Positions 1 through 9,736 of a stretch of DNA of 64,000 nt are shown here, in pieces. Source of the stretch: Phytoseiulus persimilis (Eukaryota; Arthropoda; Arachnida; Mesostigmata; Phytoseiidae); NCBI GenBank assembly GCA_037576195.1, contig CM075103.1, positions 32,262,723-32,326,722 on the forward strand. Direction: 5' to 3'. Under the pieces are notes generated by a model that was not told where the DNA came from, did no database searches, and worked only from the letters and a program-made list of their open reading frames with translations. Numbering within the stretch: position 1 is the first letter of the stretch; every line of letters starts with the position of its first letter. Made by a program: the position numbers and the translations under genes.

Positions 1-1139
1 AGATGTAGGTGTCTTCATACAGGTGTTTAATGAGCTCAATCAGTGTTGGGTTCATTCCTCTTTCCTCAAGGGTTTGCCACAGCTTCCGTCGATCGATGCG
101 ATCGAAGGCTTTCGTAGCATCCAAGAACACGCAAATCAGACCCGTTTGTTGGGCTCTAGCGGTCTCAATTGCCGTTGTTACAACAAAAATGTTGTCCTCG
201 CCCCGGCGGTCTTTCCTGAACCCATTTTGCATCTCCGATAGTTGTTCTGTCTCCTCTGTCCATTTTTGTATGTGTTTCCCCAGTATTTTGGTGAATACTC
301 GATACATGACGTCGGATACAGTGATGGGTCTGTAAGTGGTAAGGTTTCCCTTCGTTGAGTTTGGTTTTTCAAGAAGGGAGACCCTGCCTATCCTCCATTC
401 CATCGGCAGCTCGTGAGTGCCTTCCAGAATGTCATTGAACACATCGGAGACATATTCGTAGCCGATATCGTTCAATGCTTTGAGGATTTTCGTCGGTATC
501 TTGTCGGGTCCAGTGGCTGAATTCTCGGAGATTCCTGCCAGGGTGGTTTTCACCTCCGAACCTGTTGTGACAAGATCGACTCGTGGCCTCGAGAGGAAGC
601 ATCGATCCTTATGGTGAGGATTGTCTTCGGCTTCCAGCAGGTGATTTGCTACTCTAGTAAGGTAAGCTGTCATATCCAGCGGTTGGACATCGTTACCAGC
701 TTCATTTACTATTCGTATCCTGTCTGGTGCCTTTCTCTCGTTCTTCTTGATGTACTCCCAGAATGCTTTGGTTTTTGCTTGTCTGGGGGCTCTCATTATT
801 TGATCGTACATTTTACGATCCCTGATATGGAGTTGGTTCGCGATTTCAGTTCGGACAGCGTCTTGTGCTATTCGATACTGCCTTTTCGCTTCTTCCACGC
901 CAATTCCAGTGTGTCTGGCTTTCCTCCATGCACGATTCTGTTCCCTTCTGTATCTCGAAAGTTGTGATATTTCGGGGGTGAGTATTCTCTTTCTCGTGTC
1001 TACATTGATGAGTTTAGTACTTTTGGTCATTGCATTTTGGAGGGTAGTCGTTCCCCCCGACAATCCGGAGTCACCCCTCCAGAGTTGAATCGTTGCACGA
1101 CAGACTGCCAGCTTTGCTCCCTGGCAGTCACCTGGCCAA
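1..1139 (-). pseudogene. LINE ORF2, reverse transcriptase N-terminal half
   Basis: Continuation of the same LINE's ORF2. Read on the minus strand it gives a linker, then RPITVSDVMYRVFTKILG (RT motif 1 type), QNGFRKDR (the QxGFR motif) and FLDATKAFDRIDR (motif A, D-x-x-K-A-F-D). The frame is open to base 1, so the YxDD motif lies outside the window. Codons are consistent and I saw no stop between about 400 and 1. The stretch at about 1055-1090 reads IQLWRGDSG and is strikingly like the repeat unit of the Helitron minisatellite further right (see findings). Confidence 0.75.
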
Positions 1140-1973
1140 CTACAGATCCCTGTAGTTGGCCGATCTTGGTGATCTGACCAAAGTTTCCAGTTCACTTGTG
1201 GCTGTTTCCGCTGCTTTTTGCAACCGTAATACTTTCACTCGTGCCTTTTGGAGTTTGCCGTTTCTCTTGCCCTTACCGAGGTGTAGGGTAATGAGGTTAT
1301 GGTCGCTCCAGTTAAGGACTTCTTTGTTCTCGTCTATGTGCATGGACATGACCTCTCGGTATGCTGCAGCGTTGCAGAGTACATAGTCGATTGAAGACGA
1401 ATGACCACCCTGTGTTCGGGTGATCCTTCCTTCGCATTTTTCGGACAGATTCAGAATTGTGAGGTCGTGTTGGTCGGCTAGCTCAATGATGAGCCGGCCC
1501 CGACCATCCAGTCTTCCGTCAAGCTGTTGGATAAGGGCGTTCATGTCGCCCGCAATCACTAGCTTGGTGTCCTTCTCAACTCTAGCTCGGATAACATCTC
1601 CTATATGTCGGAATTGTTCCTTATTCGAGTTTTGATCGGCGATGGCGGCGTAGACTGAGATGAAGACCCATTGTCGGTTTCCTATCTCAGCGCCTATTGC
1701 AATGAAATCAGTCCCTTTTTCGGTCCAGCGTATCTCGTCCATGGTAGATCGGATAAGTATCCCTGTTCCACCGGATGATTTACTGCCAGAGGGTCCGTTT
1801 CGATTGTTCCCGTAAAATGTGAACCCTTCGATCCGAGGTGGATTTTCTAGGTTCATCAGGTGGGTTTCTGAGAGGAGGAGGATATCATAGTGGTCTGATA
1901 GTCTCCTGGTTTCAATTTTGAGAAGGTCTTGGTAGAGACTTTCCCACTTGGCTGGGTTTTTCCCCCCTTGCAT
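1140..1973 (-). pseudogene. LINE ORF2, apurinic-type endonuclease part
   Basis: The 277-codon frame is an endonuclease/exonuclease/phosphatase domain. It shows LLLSETHL near the start (the E of the metal site), VFISVYAA, LVIAGDMNAL (the GDxN motif), SIDYVLCN (the SxIDxV motif) and WSDHNLITLHL (the SDH catalytic motif). All the usual landmarks are present in order. The enzyme nicks the target DNA for target-primed reverse transcription. The frame stops at 1140 and the RT continues in a different frame. The break coincides with a perfect 12-bp inverted repeat (1134-1145 and 1150-1161, loop ATCC), suggesting a small templated insertion rather than a natural end. In intact relatives this domain is fused to the RT. 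Confidence 0.8.
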
Positions 1974-2051
1974 GTTGAAAACACCAATCTTAATGCGAAA
2001 ATGTATTTTTATTTTTTCATCGTAGATGGTGCCTTCGGGGGGAGCGGACCG

Positions 2052-3494
2052 CTAGGATGATGGTTTTTTGAGGGCTTCTTGTAGGATTCTGGAAAGCTCT
2101 ATTTTTTCCTCCTCCTTGGTCACCTGTCGCTGAGGAGTCGAAGTTTGCGGGTGAGATTTTTTCTCTCTCCGCTCCTCAGGTTCTGGGTGGTGACTCCGGC
2201 CCTGTCTCCGGTTATCGTGGCTTTGAGGGGCTACGTGGGGTCGCCCCTTCTTTTGCTCACTGGTCCCCAACTCGAGTGAGGTATCTCCCACACTTCTTTT
2301 TTTCCCCGCGCCTCTTGGTGGCTGCGGCTTATTGAAGTGTGGTCGATCCAAGTCGGGGACTCGACCAGAGGTCTGATCTGTGTGGCTCGGACGCCTGGGA
2401 TGGCCTCCGAAATTGCTCGGACGGGTCGGAGCGTTACGAGCACCAGAGGTGGAGGGTTTCTCCTTGGTCTCGGTTGTCTCGACCTTGGGTTCCGGCTGCG
2501 CACACAGATTTTTTGCGCCGTCGGACAGCAGCTGATCGATCTCGGCCGAGGGTATATGCAGGCCTTCGCCTATTCGGCGACTAATCCTGATCATTGCCTC
2601 GACCTGACCAGCTTTATTCCAGCCCTGGTTTGAGTTAAACGCAGGGCGTTCTGAAATATACCTGAGATCTATTGTCTCAGTGCTGCCCTTCAGCTGAGTC
2701 AGCAGGCTGTCTATGTACGCAGAGTGGCCATAGTCCTTGTTGTCTACACGGAAGGTTGTGTAGACTGCCCTGTTGACTTTCTCGTGTCTCCCGAGCTCCT
2801 CGAGTGCTTGCTGCGCTTCCGCGACAGCCTCGCTCCTCTGGTACGAGGCCTCTTGGAAGACACTTTGACCTCCCCACACGAGGACTGTGGCAGAGCAGGT
2901 GTAGTCTGCCTTCTCCAGCTCAGCTGCTGCCTTTTGGCAGAGCTGCGCGGTGGAGAGAGGCCCGTACGTCCTGACTCTCAGTCCTCTGTGTTTGTTGAGG
3001 AGCGCATATATGGTGTTCGACGGGAACAGATCGGCACAGTGCCGGTCCATGCATAACATCACTATAGGTCCACGGTAGACCTGTTTAGGTGGTGCCGTCT
3101 TAAACTGCATGGGACTTTGGCTGATTGCTTCCCTCAGTTGGTTTTCGAGTTCGGCACATCTTGCCTCTGTTGCAGCAACGGTTGCTGCGAGGCTAGCCAA
3201 TTTGAAGTCCCTAGCCTTCACTTCTTGGTTCTGCCACTCAATATAGTTTAGAGCGGCAGCCCGCTCAGTCATCAGAGCAAGGCGCTCTGACCCTGCGCAG
3301 GTGTGACACTGTAAGATTACAGAGTCGTTGGGGTTCATGTCCGTCCCCATCAGCTTCTCCTCACACTGACTGCAGATGTCGAATGTGGGATTAGCTCTGA
3401 GGGTTTCCGGACTGAATTCCATTTTGAGGGGTATTTGGAAAAGGTATTTTATTTCCACCCACTCACTCCTCTCCCTATTTTTCGGAGCTTCCAA
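2052..3494 (-). CDS. LINE ORF1 protein with Cys pairs, coiled coil and SGNH-like region
   Basis: Open frame of 480 codons upstream of the endonuclease of the same LINE. Residues about 39-67 carry CSQC and CHTC pairs, a probable zinc-binding pair of knuckles. Residues about 70-125 are Ala/Glu/Leu-rich and look like a coiled coil. Residues about 143-270 resemble an SGNH hydrolase fold: an LCMDRHC segment sits where GDSH is usual, and a VLVWGGQ segment sits in the block III position. The catalytic serine position is not conserved, so esterase activity is doubtful. The last 150 residues are basic and Pro/Ser-rich. CR1/L2-clade LINEs are known to combine a PHD-like finger and an esterase in ORF1. 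The in-frame ATG near residue 25 (MEFSPETL) may be the true start. The probable role is RNA binding in the retrotransposition particle; this is inference from family. Confidence 0.75.
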   Translation of the reverse strand: MEAPKNRERSEWVEIKYLFQIPLKMEFSPETLRANPTFDICSQCEEKLMGTDMNPNDSVILQCHTCAGSERLALMTERAAALNYIEWQNQEVKARDFKLASLAATVAATEARCAELENQLREAISQSPMQFKTAPPKQVYRGPIVMLCMDRHCADLFPSNTIYALLNKHRGLRVRTYGPLSTAQLCQKAAAELEKADYTCSATVLVWGGQSVFQEASYQRSEAVAEAQQALEELGRHEKVNRAVYTTFRVDNKDYGHSAYIDSLLTQLKGSTETIDLRYISERPAFNSNQGWNKAGQVEAMIRISRRIGEGLHIPSAEIDQLLSDGAKNLCAQPEPKVETTETKEKPSTSGARNAPTRPSNFGGHPRRPSHTDQTSGRVPDLDRPHFNKPQPPRGAGKKRSVGDTSLELGTSEQKKGRPHVAPQSHDNRRQGRSHHPEPEERREKKSHPQTSTPQRQVTKEEEKIELSRILQEALKKPSS

Positions 3495-3599
3495 CGGTTG
3501 GACAGCTCCTACTTCCGATGTTTATCGGTAACGTAAACACTGCCTCTCGATGGTTCACGGTGAACCTTCGATGGATTCTCAGCTGTTTTAGAGATTCCA

Positions 3600-4200
3600 G
3601 ACAGTGATACGTTGTCTAGGGCGTGTCGATATTCAAGTCGCTAGGCGTACCTCGAGGCGGTATGCCTTTTTGCGATTTTCCGACCTTGGGAGTTTTTTTG
3701 TTCGACGAACCTGGTCTGTGGAGGTGCACGGGCCTGGGGGGTGGTTCTTGGGTTCGGATCCGGTATGTTTTTCCACCTTCACCACTTTTTTTCAGGCACT
3801 TTTCTCGGAGCTCGAGATTCGCGTTGCCTTCTCGTCTGTCGTAGCAGACGGATCGGAATGTCGACGAGCCTCTGCGTCGCCGCCGCGGCACCCGCAACCC
3901 AGCCCCGCTCCCCGTGTCCCCCGCGCTCGTGAACGCGGTGCGGAGCTCCCTCGGGGCGCTTCTTGAGGCGGGCCGCCGAGCAGGAACTCCTCCGCCACCC
4001 TCGGACGCCGCGGACAGAACTCCGCCGAGCCCCACCCGCGAAGTGGAGACGCAAACTGATGCCTTCGAGATGGGGCTTGGCCGCCATCGGTACCCTTCGC
4101 CCTTCGTGTAGTGTAAATATGTTTTTGTAATACATCCCTTCCTGGATGATCGCCTTTTCATTGTACACTGAATATCGTTCTTCCCTCTTCTGCCATAGCT
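3600..4200 (+). other. GC-rich Pro/Arg-rich stretch, possible LINE ORF1 N-terminal scrap
   Basis: From about 3840 to 4111 the plus strand has an open frame ending in VETQTDAFEM and PSPFV. It is rich in Pro, Ser and Arg and has no upstream methionine that I trust. Such low-complexity frames with a QTD motif occur in the N-terminal part of LINE ORF1 proteins, so this may be the 5' remnant of another LINE. GC content is clearly higher than in the surroundings. This is a weak call. Confidence 0.25.
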
Positions 4201-5000
4201 CGCCCGGTTAGACTTCCAGTGGGAATAGTAGTTGTATTGGTCGATTTAGGGTTTGGCTTGTGGCCGTCTTGATTAGGCAGGATCGCTTACGTCGATCCGT
4301 TCTCTCCCCTTCGGAAAGACTGAGAACGCGACACAACGGCCAGTTCGCTCGCGAAGGACCTGCGTCCTTAAGAAGGCAAACGTCGCCCACCGCTATCGGT
4401 CTGCGGGCCTCCGGTGGCCGAATATGCGCGGAACGTAGGTAGGACAGATATTCTCCCCGGCACCGTCCCCACAGCGCTCGCAGAATCGACTGCTGATGGT
4501 CCCAACGCTTTGAGTGAACTATTGAAGTCGCCGCTCCGCGGTCGTTCGCTTCTATCTTTGTTTCCGGGAGACCCTGTCTGGCTCTGTAGCCTTAGAGGAG
4601 ATTCGCTGGGCAGAGAGTGCCAACTTCACTGGGATCGCCCTGAACAGCCGTGAGCGGTCTCTGATTGACCGTCGCCTCTACTTCTGCCAATATTGTTTCT
4701 AGTTCTCGGAACGGTGACGAGCTTCTACCCAAGATCTTTATTATTTAGTGATTGCACTCGGACTGAGTATACGTACATCGAGAAACGTACTTCAACTGTT
4801 CTTGCTCAAAGAATGTAAGGATACAGCCCTCACTCGGCAATGAGCAGCGTGGTACTTCCCACAGCTGTCTCCGCAACATTTACAAATACATGTAGGCTCA
4901 TTGGATTCGTGAAAACCCAAGCTCGAACACATCAAATGATGGCAACCGTGAACTAGAAACCTAGCATATACATGACGATCATATAAACCGGAACCTGACC
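4201..5000. other. unassigned stretch
   Basis: About 800 bases between the GC-rich stretch and the end of the next LINE. I see no conserved coding frame, terminal repeats or tandem repeats here. Short open frames exist on both strands but show no recognisable motif. Confidence 0.5.
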
Positions 5001-5075
5001 ACAGTTCGGGTTGATGAAATACTTCGATGGGGGCGAGTTGGTTGAGGGCGTCGTCAACTTTTTCTCTCCATTCCT

Positions 5076-7534
5076 TCAGCAGCTACTCGAAAGCACCCTA
5101 GGCTCTCTTCGAATCCGCTGTCTGAGCACTTCCACCATGAGAGGGGCTCCGGTGAGGGCGTACACAAATCTGCTCTGCGCGGTGCGATGAAGACATAACA
5201 CCCGCTTCATGTAGAGAATGAAACACTGTTCCAACCGACGAAGGTCGGCCAGCGTGAGTTGACTCCATATTCTGTTCAGACAAAAACTCAGAATGGGAAT
5301 GAGTTTCATTTCGAACAGTGAAATGGCGCACTTCAGTGAGAGGCGGCTGGGATTCCTAATGTCTGTGAACGACGCCGAAATCGCTCGGCAAACTCGTTCC
5401 TCGATGTGAGCGTGGAAGTTGCTCACAGAGAAATGCAGTCTCAGTCCAAGATATTTGAACGTCTTCACGAATTCTAGCGGTTGGCCGTCGAGTGATATGC
5501 TGTCGGTCCTTGCAAGCCTCCCTGATTTGTAGAACTGCATCACTTTGGTCTTAGTCCGATTTATCTCTAGGCCTCTGTCCTTCAACCAGAGGGAGATCTT
5601 GGGTAAAATCGCGTGGAGCCCATTGGGGCGGGGATGGGCAACGACAACATCATCTGCGTAAAGGGCGGTAAACGCACGGGATTCACTTCGTAAGTAATCC
5701 ACAAGGTTGCGGATCAGCATGATGAAAGCGAGCCAGCTCAATGGATTACCTTGGGGCGTACCGTCGTTCTGGCGGAAAGACGCTACGCCATCCTGGAGCT
5801 CCACGGTGAGATAGTCTTCCGTGAAGAAACTTTCGATAACTTTGAGGGTTTGGCCACCGACTCCAGCCTCCCTGAAGCTCTCCAGCATCTCGACGCGGGG
5901 TGCTCGATCGAAAGCTTTAACGCAATCAATGAACGCTGCATATATTTCCCGGTGTTCTGAACAGTTCTTTCTACCTCAGAGAGGAAGGAATGCACCGCAT
6001 CAGGGACTCCGAGACCCTTACGAAACCCGAACTGTTCTTTCGGAAGGCTTCGTCCAACATCGGTTCCAGTCTACCGATGAGGGCCCTGCAGAAGATTTTC
6101 TTCAACGTTTCTTCGAAGGCGATGCCTCTGTATAAGTTGAGGTCACTTCGGTTGTCCTTAGCGCCGCCCTTGAAGAGGAGGGAGAGCCGTTCGCGGCTCC
6201 ATGACGCTGGAGAGCGTCCCTCTTGCAGAATGCTGTTGAAAAGTTCACCGTTGAAGATCCTCACCGATAAGCGGTTCGGCTTGTTCCCAGTGTTCGTAGT
6301 AGAGGTCACTAGGGCCTGCGCTGCCATTTCTGGGGAGTGTTCGCAACAGCGACTGAATCTCCTCTCGGGAGAATGGTTCCTCCATCAAAGCTCGCTCTCA
6401 TGCGAGGGGTAGATCGACATGGATGGGGTGGCGATGGGTCGCCTCCTCATTCCAAAACAGGCGGTTGAAGTGAGTTTTCACATCTTGTGCAGCAACATTC
6501 AGTACCGTCCCCTTTTGCCTCTTCTTCAGGTACAGGTGTGGTTTTTGTTCGACTTCGTACAAGCGCCGCTCCTCACGCTGGCTGTAGGCCTTCTTTGCAG
6601 CCCGTACCATCGAGTAATACTCCTTCCTTAGGATGAAGTATGTTTCTCTGGTCTCCGGGTTTGCTCGGCAGTCTCGCAGAGCTGTCAAAACTTCTTGACG
6701 CTTGCGCCAGCAGTCAGAATTGAGCCAATTCTGCGCTCTTCTCTTCCAAACTTCTCGAGTGACAACGCAGGCTGCCACCGCGGAGGCAACCTCAGCCTCC
6801 CTCTGATCGACCGGCGGCGAAGAAACTGAGGCCAAGGGGCGTTGTATGGCATCTAGTTTCTTGGGGTTCAATTTTCTACTGCGTCTCCACTTCTTCGCAG
6901 GGGATTCGAATCCGCTGAGAGGGATGGAGAGAGTAACTGGGAGGTGTTTTCTGACTTCCATGCTATGCACTTCGGTAGTAACTGGAGGACCGTTTGTGAA
7001 TAGCAGATCAATGGTGCTTCTGCCGTTATGGCAGATGTAGGTGTTTTCCTCAGCTTCATTCCTGCAGAATAAGTCGCGGGCTTCGAAGAAATCCCGGATA
7101 ATCTCCCCACGACGACAACTCGCTGCAGAATCGATTCGACAGTTGAAATCTCCGCCAACCACTGTAAGCTTCATGTCATCTAGTCTCGAATGTCCATTCC
7201 CCACAATGTTCAAAACCTCTTCGATGATTTCAGAAGGGGGAATGTAAAACCCCATCACGTTCAAATGCTCACTACTGAGGAGCAAACAAAACTCGCTCTT
7301 GTAAGCCACTCTCATCTTCGGCCCTCCATGCCGAAGGTATATAGAGATGCCTCCTGAGGGGCGGCCTGCCCCGTCTGCTACACTTGCAAAACAGTCGTGC
7401 TCTATCATATCTTCTAGTGGGAATGGCTCCACAAGAAATGTTTCGGTCAAGATGATGATGTCATGCTCTTGTAGGAAGTTTGGATCCGAAAGTCGCCCGA
7501 AGGCTCCTCGAAGACCCTCACAGTTCCACAGCAT
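5076..7534 (-). pseudogene. LINE ORF2: endonuclease plus reverse transcriptase, several frameshifts
   Basis: The endonuclease begins MLWNCEGLRGAF. It shows IIILTETFL, LTVVGGDFNCRID (GDxN motif) and STIDLLFTNG. The usual SDH motif is seen only as RKHLPVTLSI, so the catalytic Asp-His pair looks altered. The RT follows with a GFRK-like fragment (near 6010), KAFDRAPRVEML (near 5890), TPQGNPLSWLAF (RT motif B) and LYADDVVVAHP (the YADD active site, near 5660). It then runs into TKVMQFYKSG and FKYLGLRLHF, the thumb-like motif. Frame changes fall near 6330, 6000 and 5900, so it cannot make one polypeptide. Intact relatives cut target DNA and copy their RNA into it. Confidence 0.8.
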
Positions 7535-8015
7535 GACTGTTGCATCCCGCCTTTTCGTCGCGATCTTCTTTAGTTGTCACTTCTCCTCCGATGCAGTCGG
7601 TGCCTCGTTTATGCTCGGTGAAGTTGTAATTGGTTGGTGGTCGGCCAATCCAGCGACGGTATCGCATTTGATCGGGGTAATATTCAGGTTTTGAGCAGAT
7701 TTTCAGTTCCCGTGGACGCAGTCCCACGCAAAAGCTCGCAACAGGGCCTCTTGTCTTGAGCTTCCATACTGCAAACGGACTGACTCCTTGGTCGGAAAAC
7801 CATCGGAGAATCTGAGTCGCAGAAGTCTTCTTTACAAGACCGTCTTCATAGAGTGCATGAAACAAAGGAGCCCGAGCTCGGAACTCTAGGCCCTCCGTTT
7901 TGGCACCAGATGTACCGGAGCAGATGTTTTTCGGAATTCTTCTGACTTTTTCCCTCACTTCAGTAAAGCCGTCAACGCCTTCACTCCGCTTGGTTTCATT
8001 CTCTTCAACTCCCAT
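7518..8015 (-). pseudogene. C-terminal part of LINE ORF1
   Basis: Open frame of 165 codons directly upstream of and overlapping the start of ORF2. It is basic and contains an FRARAPLFHAL...ATQILRWF segment followed by a YYPDQMRYRRW segment. I do not recognise a domain. Position and overlap argue that it is the tail of ORF1 of the same LINE. The N-terminal part is absent, because a MULE end starts at 8106 just upstream. Confidence 0.5.
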
Positions 8016-9059
8016 GTGGCTTGGAGCGGTTTCCGACAGCTGAGAGCTGTTGAGATCAGCTGCATTCCTGTCTCTCTTCGGTGCGCTCTTCGAGCCGGCT
8101 GAACCGGGTATAGGAACTCTGCCCGCAGTGTTTACTACATGGACGCATTTTCAGAGAGAGCGGTCTCCGCCAGCTTGGCGGTCTGCTACGGGCACGGTGA
8201 GAGCTGTTGCTGGGAGACCGCGACGGCAGCGGGGAGCCTAGCGGAGCTACCGAGCATTTCGAGCTTGCTCGTCTCTTCATCGTCTTCCAGAGTAAACACG
8301 ACCGTTAACGGATGTCTACGAGACCTCATATTGCTATAAACGAGGCAGGCTTCAGAAACATCCGAAAGGAACAAATCGACGCCGGTTTCTAGGAGCCGAA
8401 ACGCGAACCACAGAACGAGCTCCTGACGCGCACGATGAAGCGATTCGATGTCGGATTTTTCTCAATAACGGGCGAAAGTGAATGAGGAAGGGAAACGACA
8501 TATACTGATTGGCCGAATACGAAGATATTTCAGAAATGATGCCGACTCTCTGCCTCCATGGAAGAAACCGCAGTCCAACGGCGGGGAGCAAGGCCATCAC
8601 CGGTCGGCGGAGGGTCGGGTGGTTGGTAATAGGGAGGTTCGGCTCTAGATTTCAGAGAAAGAAGATGATTAGGGGTCGGTAGGGAGTGTATGACACGCAT
8701 TTTCGAATTCCGGGAGAGTACATCCAAGACGCTTTCCGTCCAAGAAGCGAACATTTCCGAGGGAGACGCGAAAAACCGACTGAGTCACTACTCTGCACAT
8801 GGCGCATCCGCTTCAGAGCCGAGGAGGCCTCACGGCCGCGGAGTTCTTCGGCCTTCAACCGCCGAGGACCAGAGGTTCCGTGAAGTTTCATCCCACTGTG
8901 TCCGGTCCGAGATGAGAATCACTCAATGCGTCTCGCTGTGCACTTCATCTCCTTGTATTGAGCCTGGCTCAATGTTCTGCTGTTCACCTTGCGTATCGAC
9001 TCCTCGCCATCTGAACTGACATTGTTGACGATGGATCATGTGTAAACCATAGAATCTCT

Positions 9060-9520
9060 TGTTGGAGATCAGAATCTGAAGCCTGTCGGGCTCAGATCTC
9101 GCACGCGCCTGAGAGCATGACACACTCAGATGACTCACAGTACTCCCAAGTCACGACGTCTGGGAAATGCAACGAAATCGGGGTTCCAACCCCGACAGCA
9201 GATGTAAGGGACTGATACAGACAGTCCACATAAAACCAAGAGTACGGAGTCGGGATTACAACCCCTCCGACCTACAAACTAGACCATCTGTCAACTTATG
9301 TTAAGATGTGACTCATCTGGTGTCTGGACTCTAGACCAATCATGGGAGAGCTACGCTCCCCTTCTAGGTATATAAGGACCCTCTTTTCGAATAAACTTCA
9401 CTGTGGTACAGAGCCTCCTACTCTACACGTCTCTTGCGTTGTCACTCTTGTTGTCAACTGAGCTAGTGTTCCACACCTTCGATCCTCTACCTTCGAACCC
9501 TACGACTTCCAGTCCTATCA
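9060..9520 (+). repeat. 5' LTR of copia-type element
   Basis: 461-bp repeat starting TGTTGGAGATCAG and ending AGTCCTATCA. It matches the 3' LTR essentially base for base, with one difference noticed (CACGCGC versus CACGCGT). Confidence 0.93.
9369..9395 (+). promoter_or_regulatory. LTR promoter and polyadenylation signals
   Basis: TATATAA at 9369-9375 is followed 15 bp later by AATAAA at 9390-9395 and then TTCACTGTGG. This is the usual U3/R arrangement of an LTR: TATA box just upstream of transcription start, poly(A) signal at or near the start of R. The 3' LTR carries the same pair. Confidence 0.7.
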
Positions 9521-9736
9521 CGTTATCAGCCACGTATTCGCTACGTGACGACACAGCGTGACTTCGCGATCGACTACTGTCGGGTAAGCTGACCTCTACC
9601 TACTCACCTAGCTACAGCTCAGCTAATACAGTTGCAGTCAGGTATATTTTTTCGGCCCAAGCAAAGTGCTCCAGAGACCGAAGCTTCGTTTAATCTTGAC
9701 GATTACGAGCTCCTAGAGTCTCCTGAAGAGAGAGTG

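Larger units (their letters stand above)
1..3560 (-). mobile_element. CR1/L2-type LINE (non-LTR retrotransposon), cut by window edge
   Basis: A minus-strand LINE with, in transcription order, an ORF1 (2052-3494), an AP-type endonuclease (1140-1973) and the first half of a reverse transcriptase (1139 down to 1). The rest of the RT and the 3' tail lie beyond the left edge. The ORF1 layout (two CxxC pairs, a coiled coil, an SGNH/esterase-like region) is the arrangement known from CR1/L2 LINEs, which is the basis for the family call. The bases just upstream of ORF1 (about 3495-3560) are probably 5' UTR; I could not find a clean 5' end. One frame break separates the endonuclease and RT parts, so this copy is probably dead. 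Confidence 0.8.
5000..8015 (-). mobile_element. second LINE (Jockey/CR1-like), frameshifted
   Basis: A minus-strand LINE unrelated in sequence to the one at 1-3560. The order is the C-terminal part of an ORF1 (7518-8015), then an endonuclease (about 6600-7534) and a reverse transcriptase (5076-6400). ORF1 and ORF2 overlap by about 17 bases, as in several LINE clades. The 3' boundary near 5000 is approximate and the 5' part of ORF1 is missing, so the copy is truncated. The RT is spread over at least three frames. Confidence 0.8.

Noticed and set aside
3600-4200. Overlapping Pro/Arg-rich frames on both strands
   Set aside because: High GC removes stops from all frames; no conserved motif to choose a gene.
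9521-9545. Primer-binding site of the copia-type element
   Set aside because: GTTATCAGCC just after the LTR could pair with a tRNA, but I could not match it to a specific tRNA with confidence.
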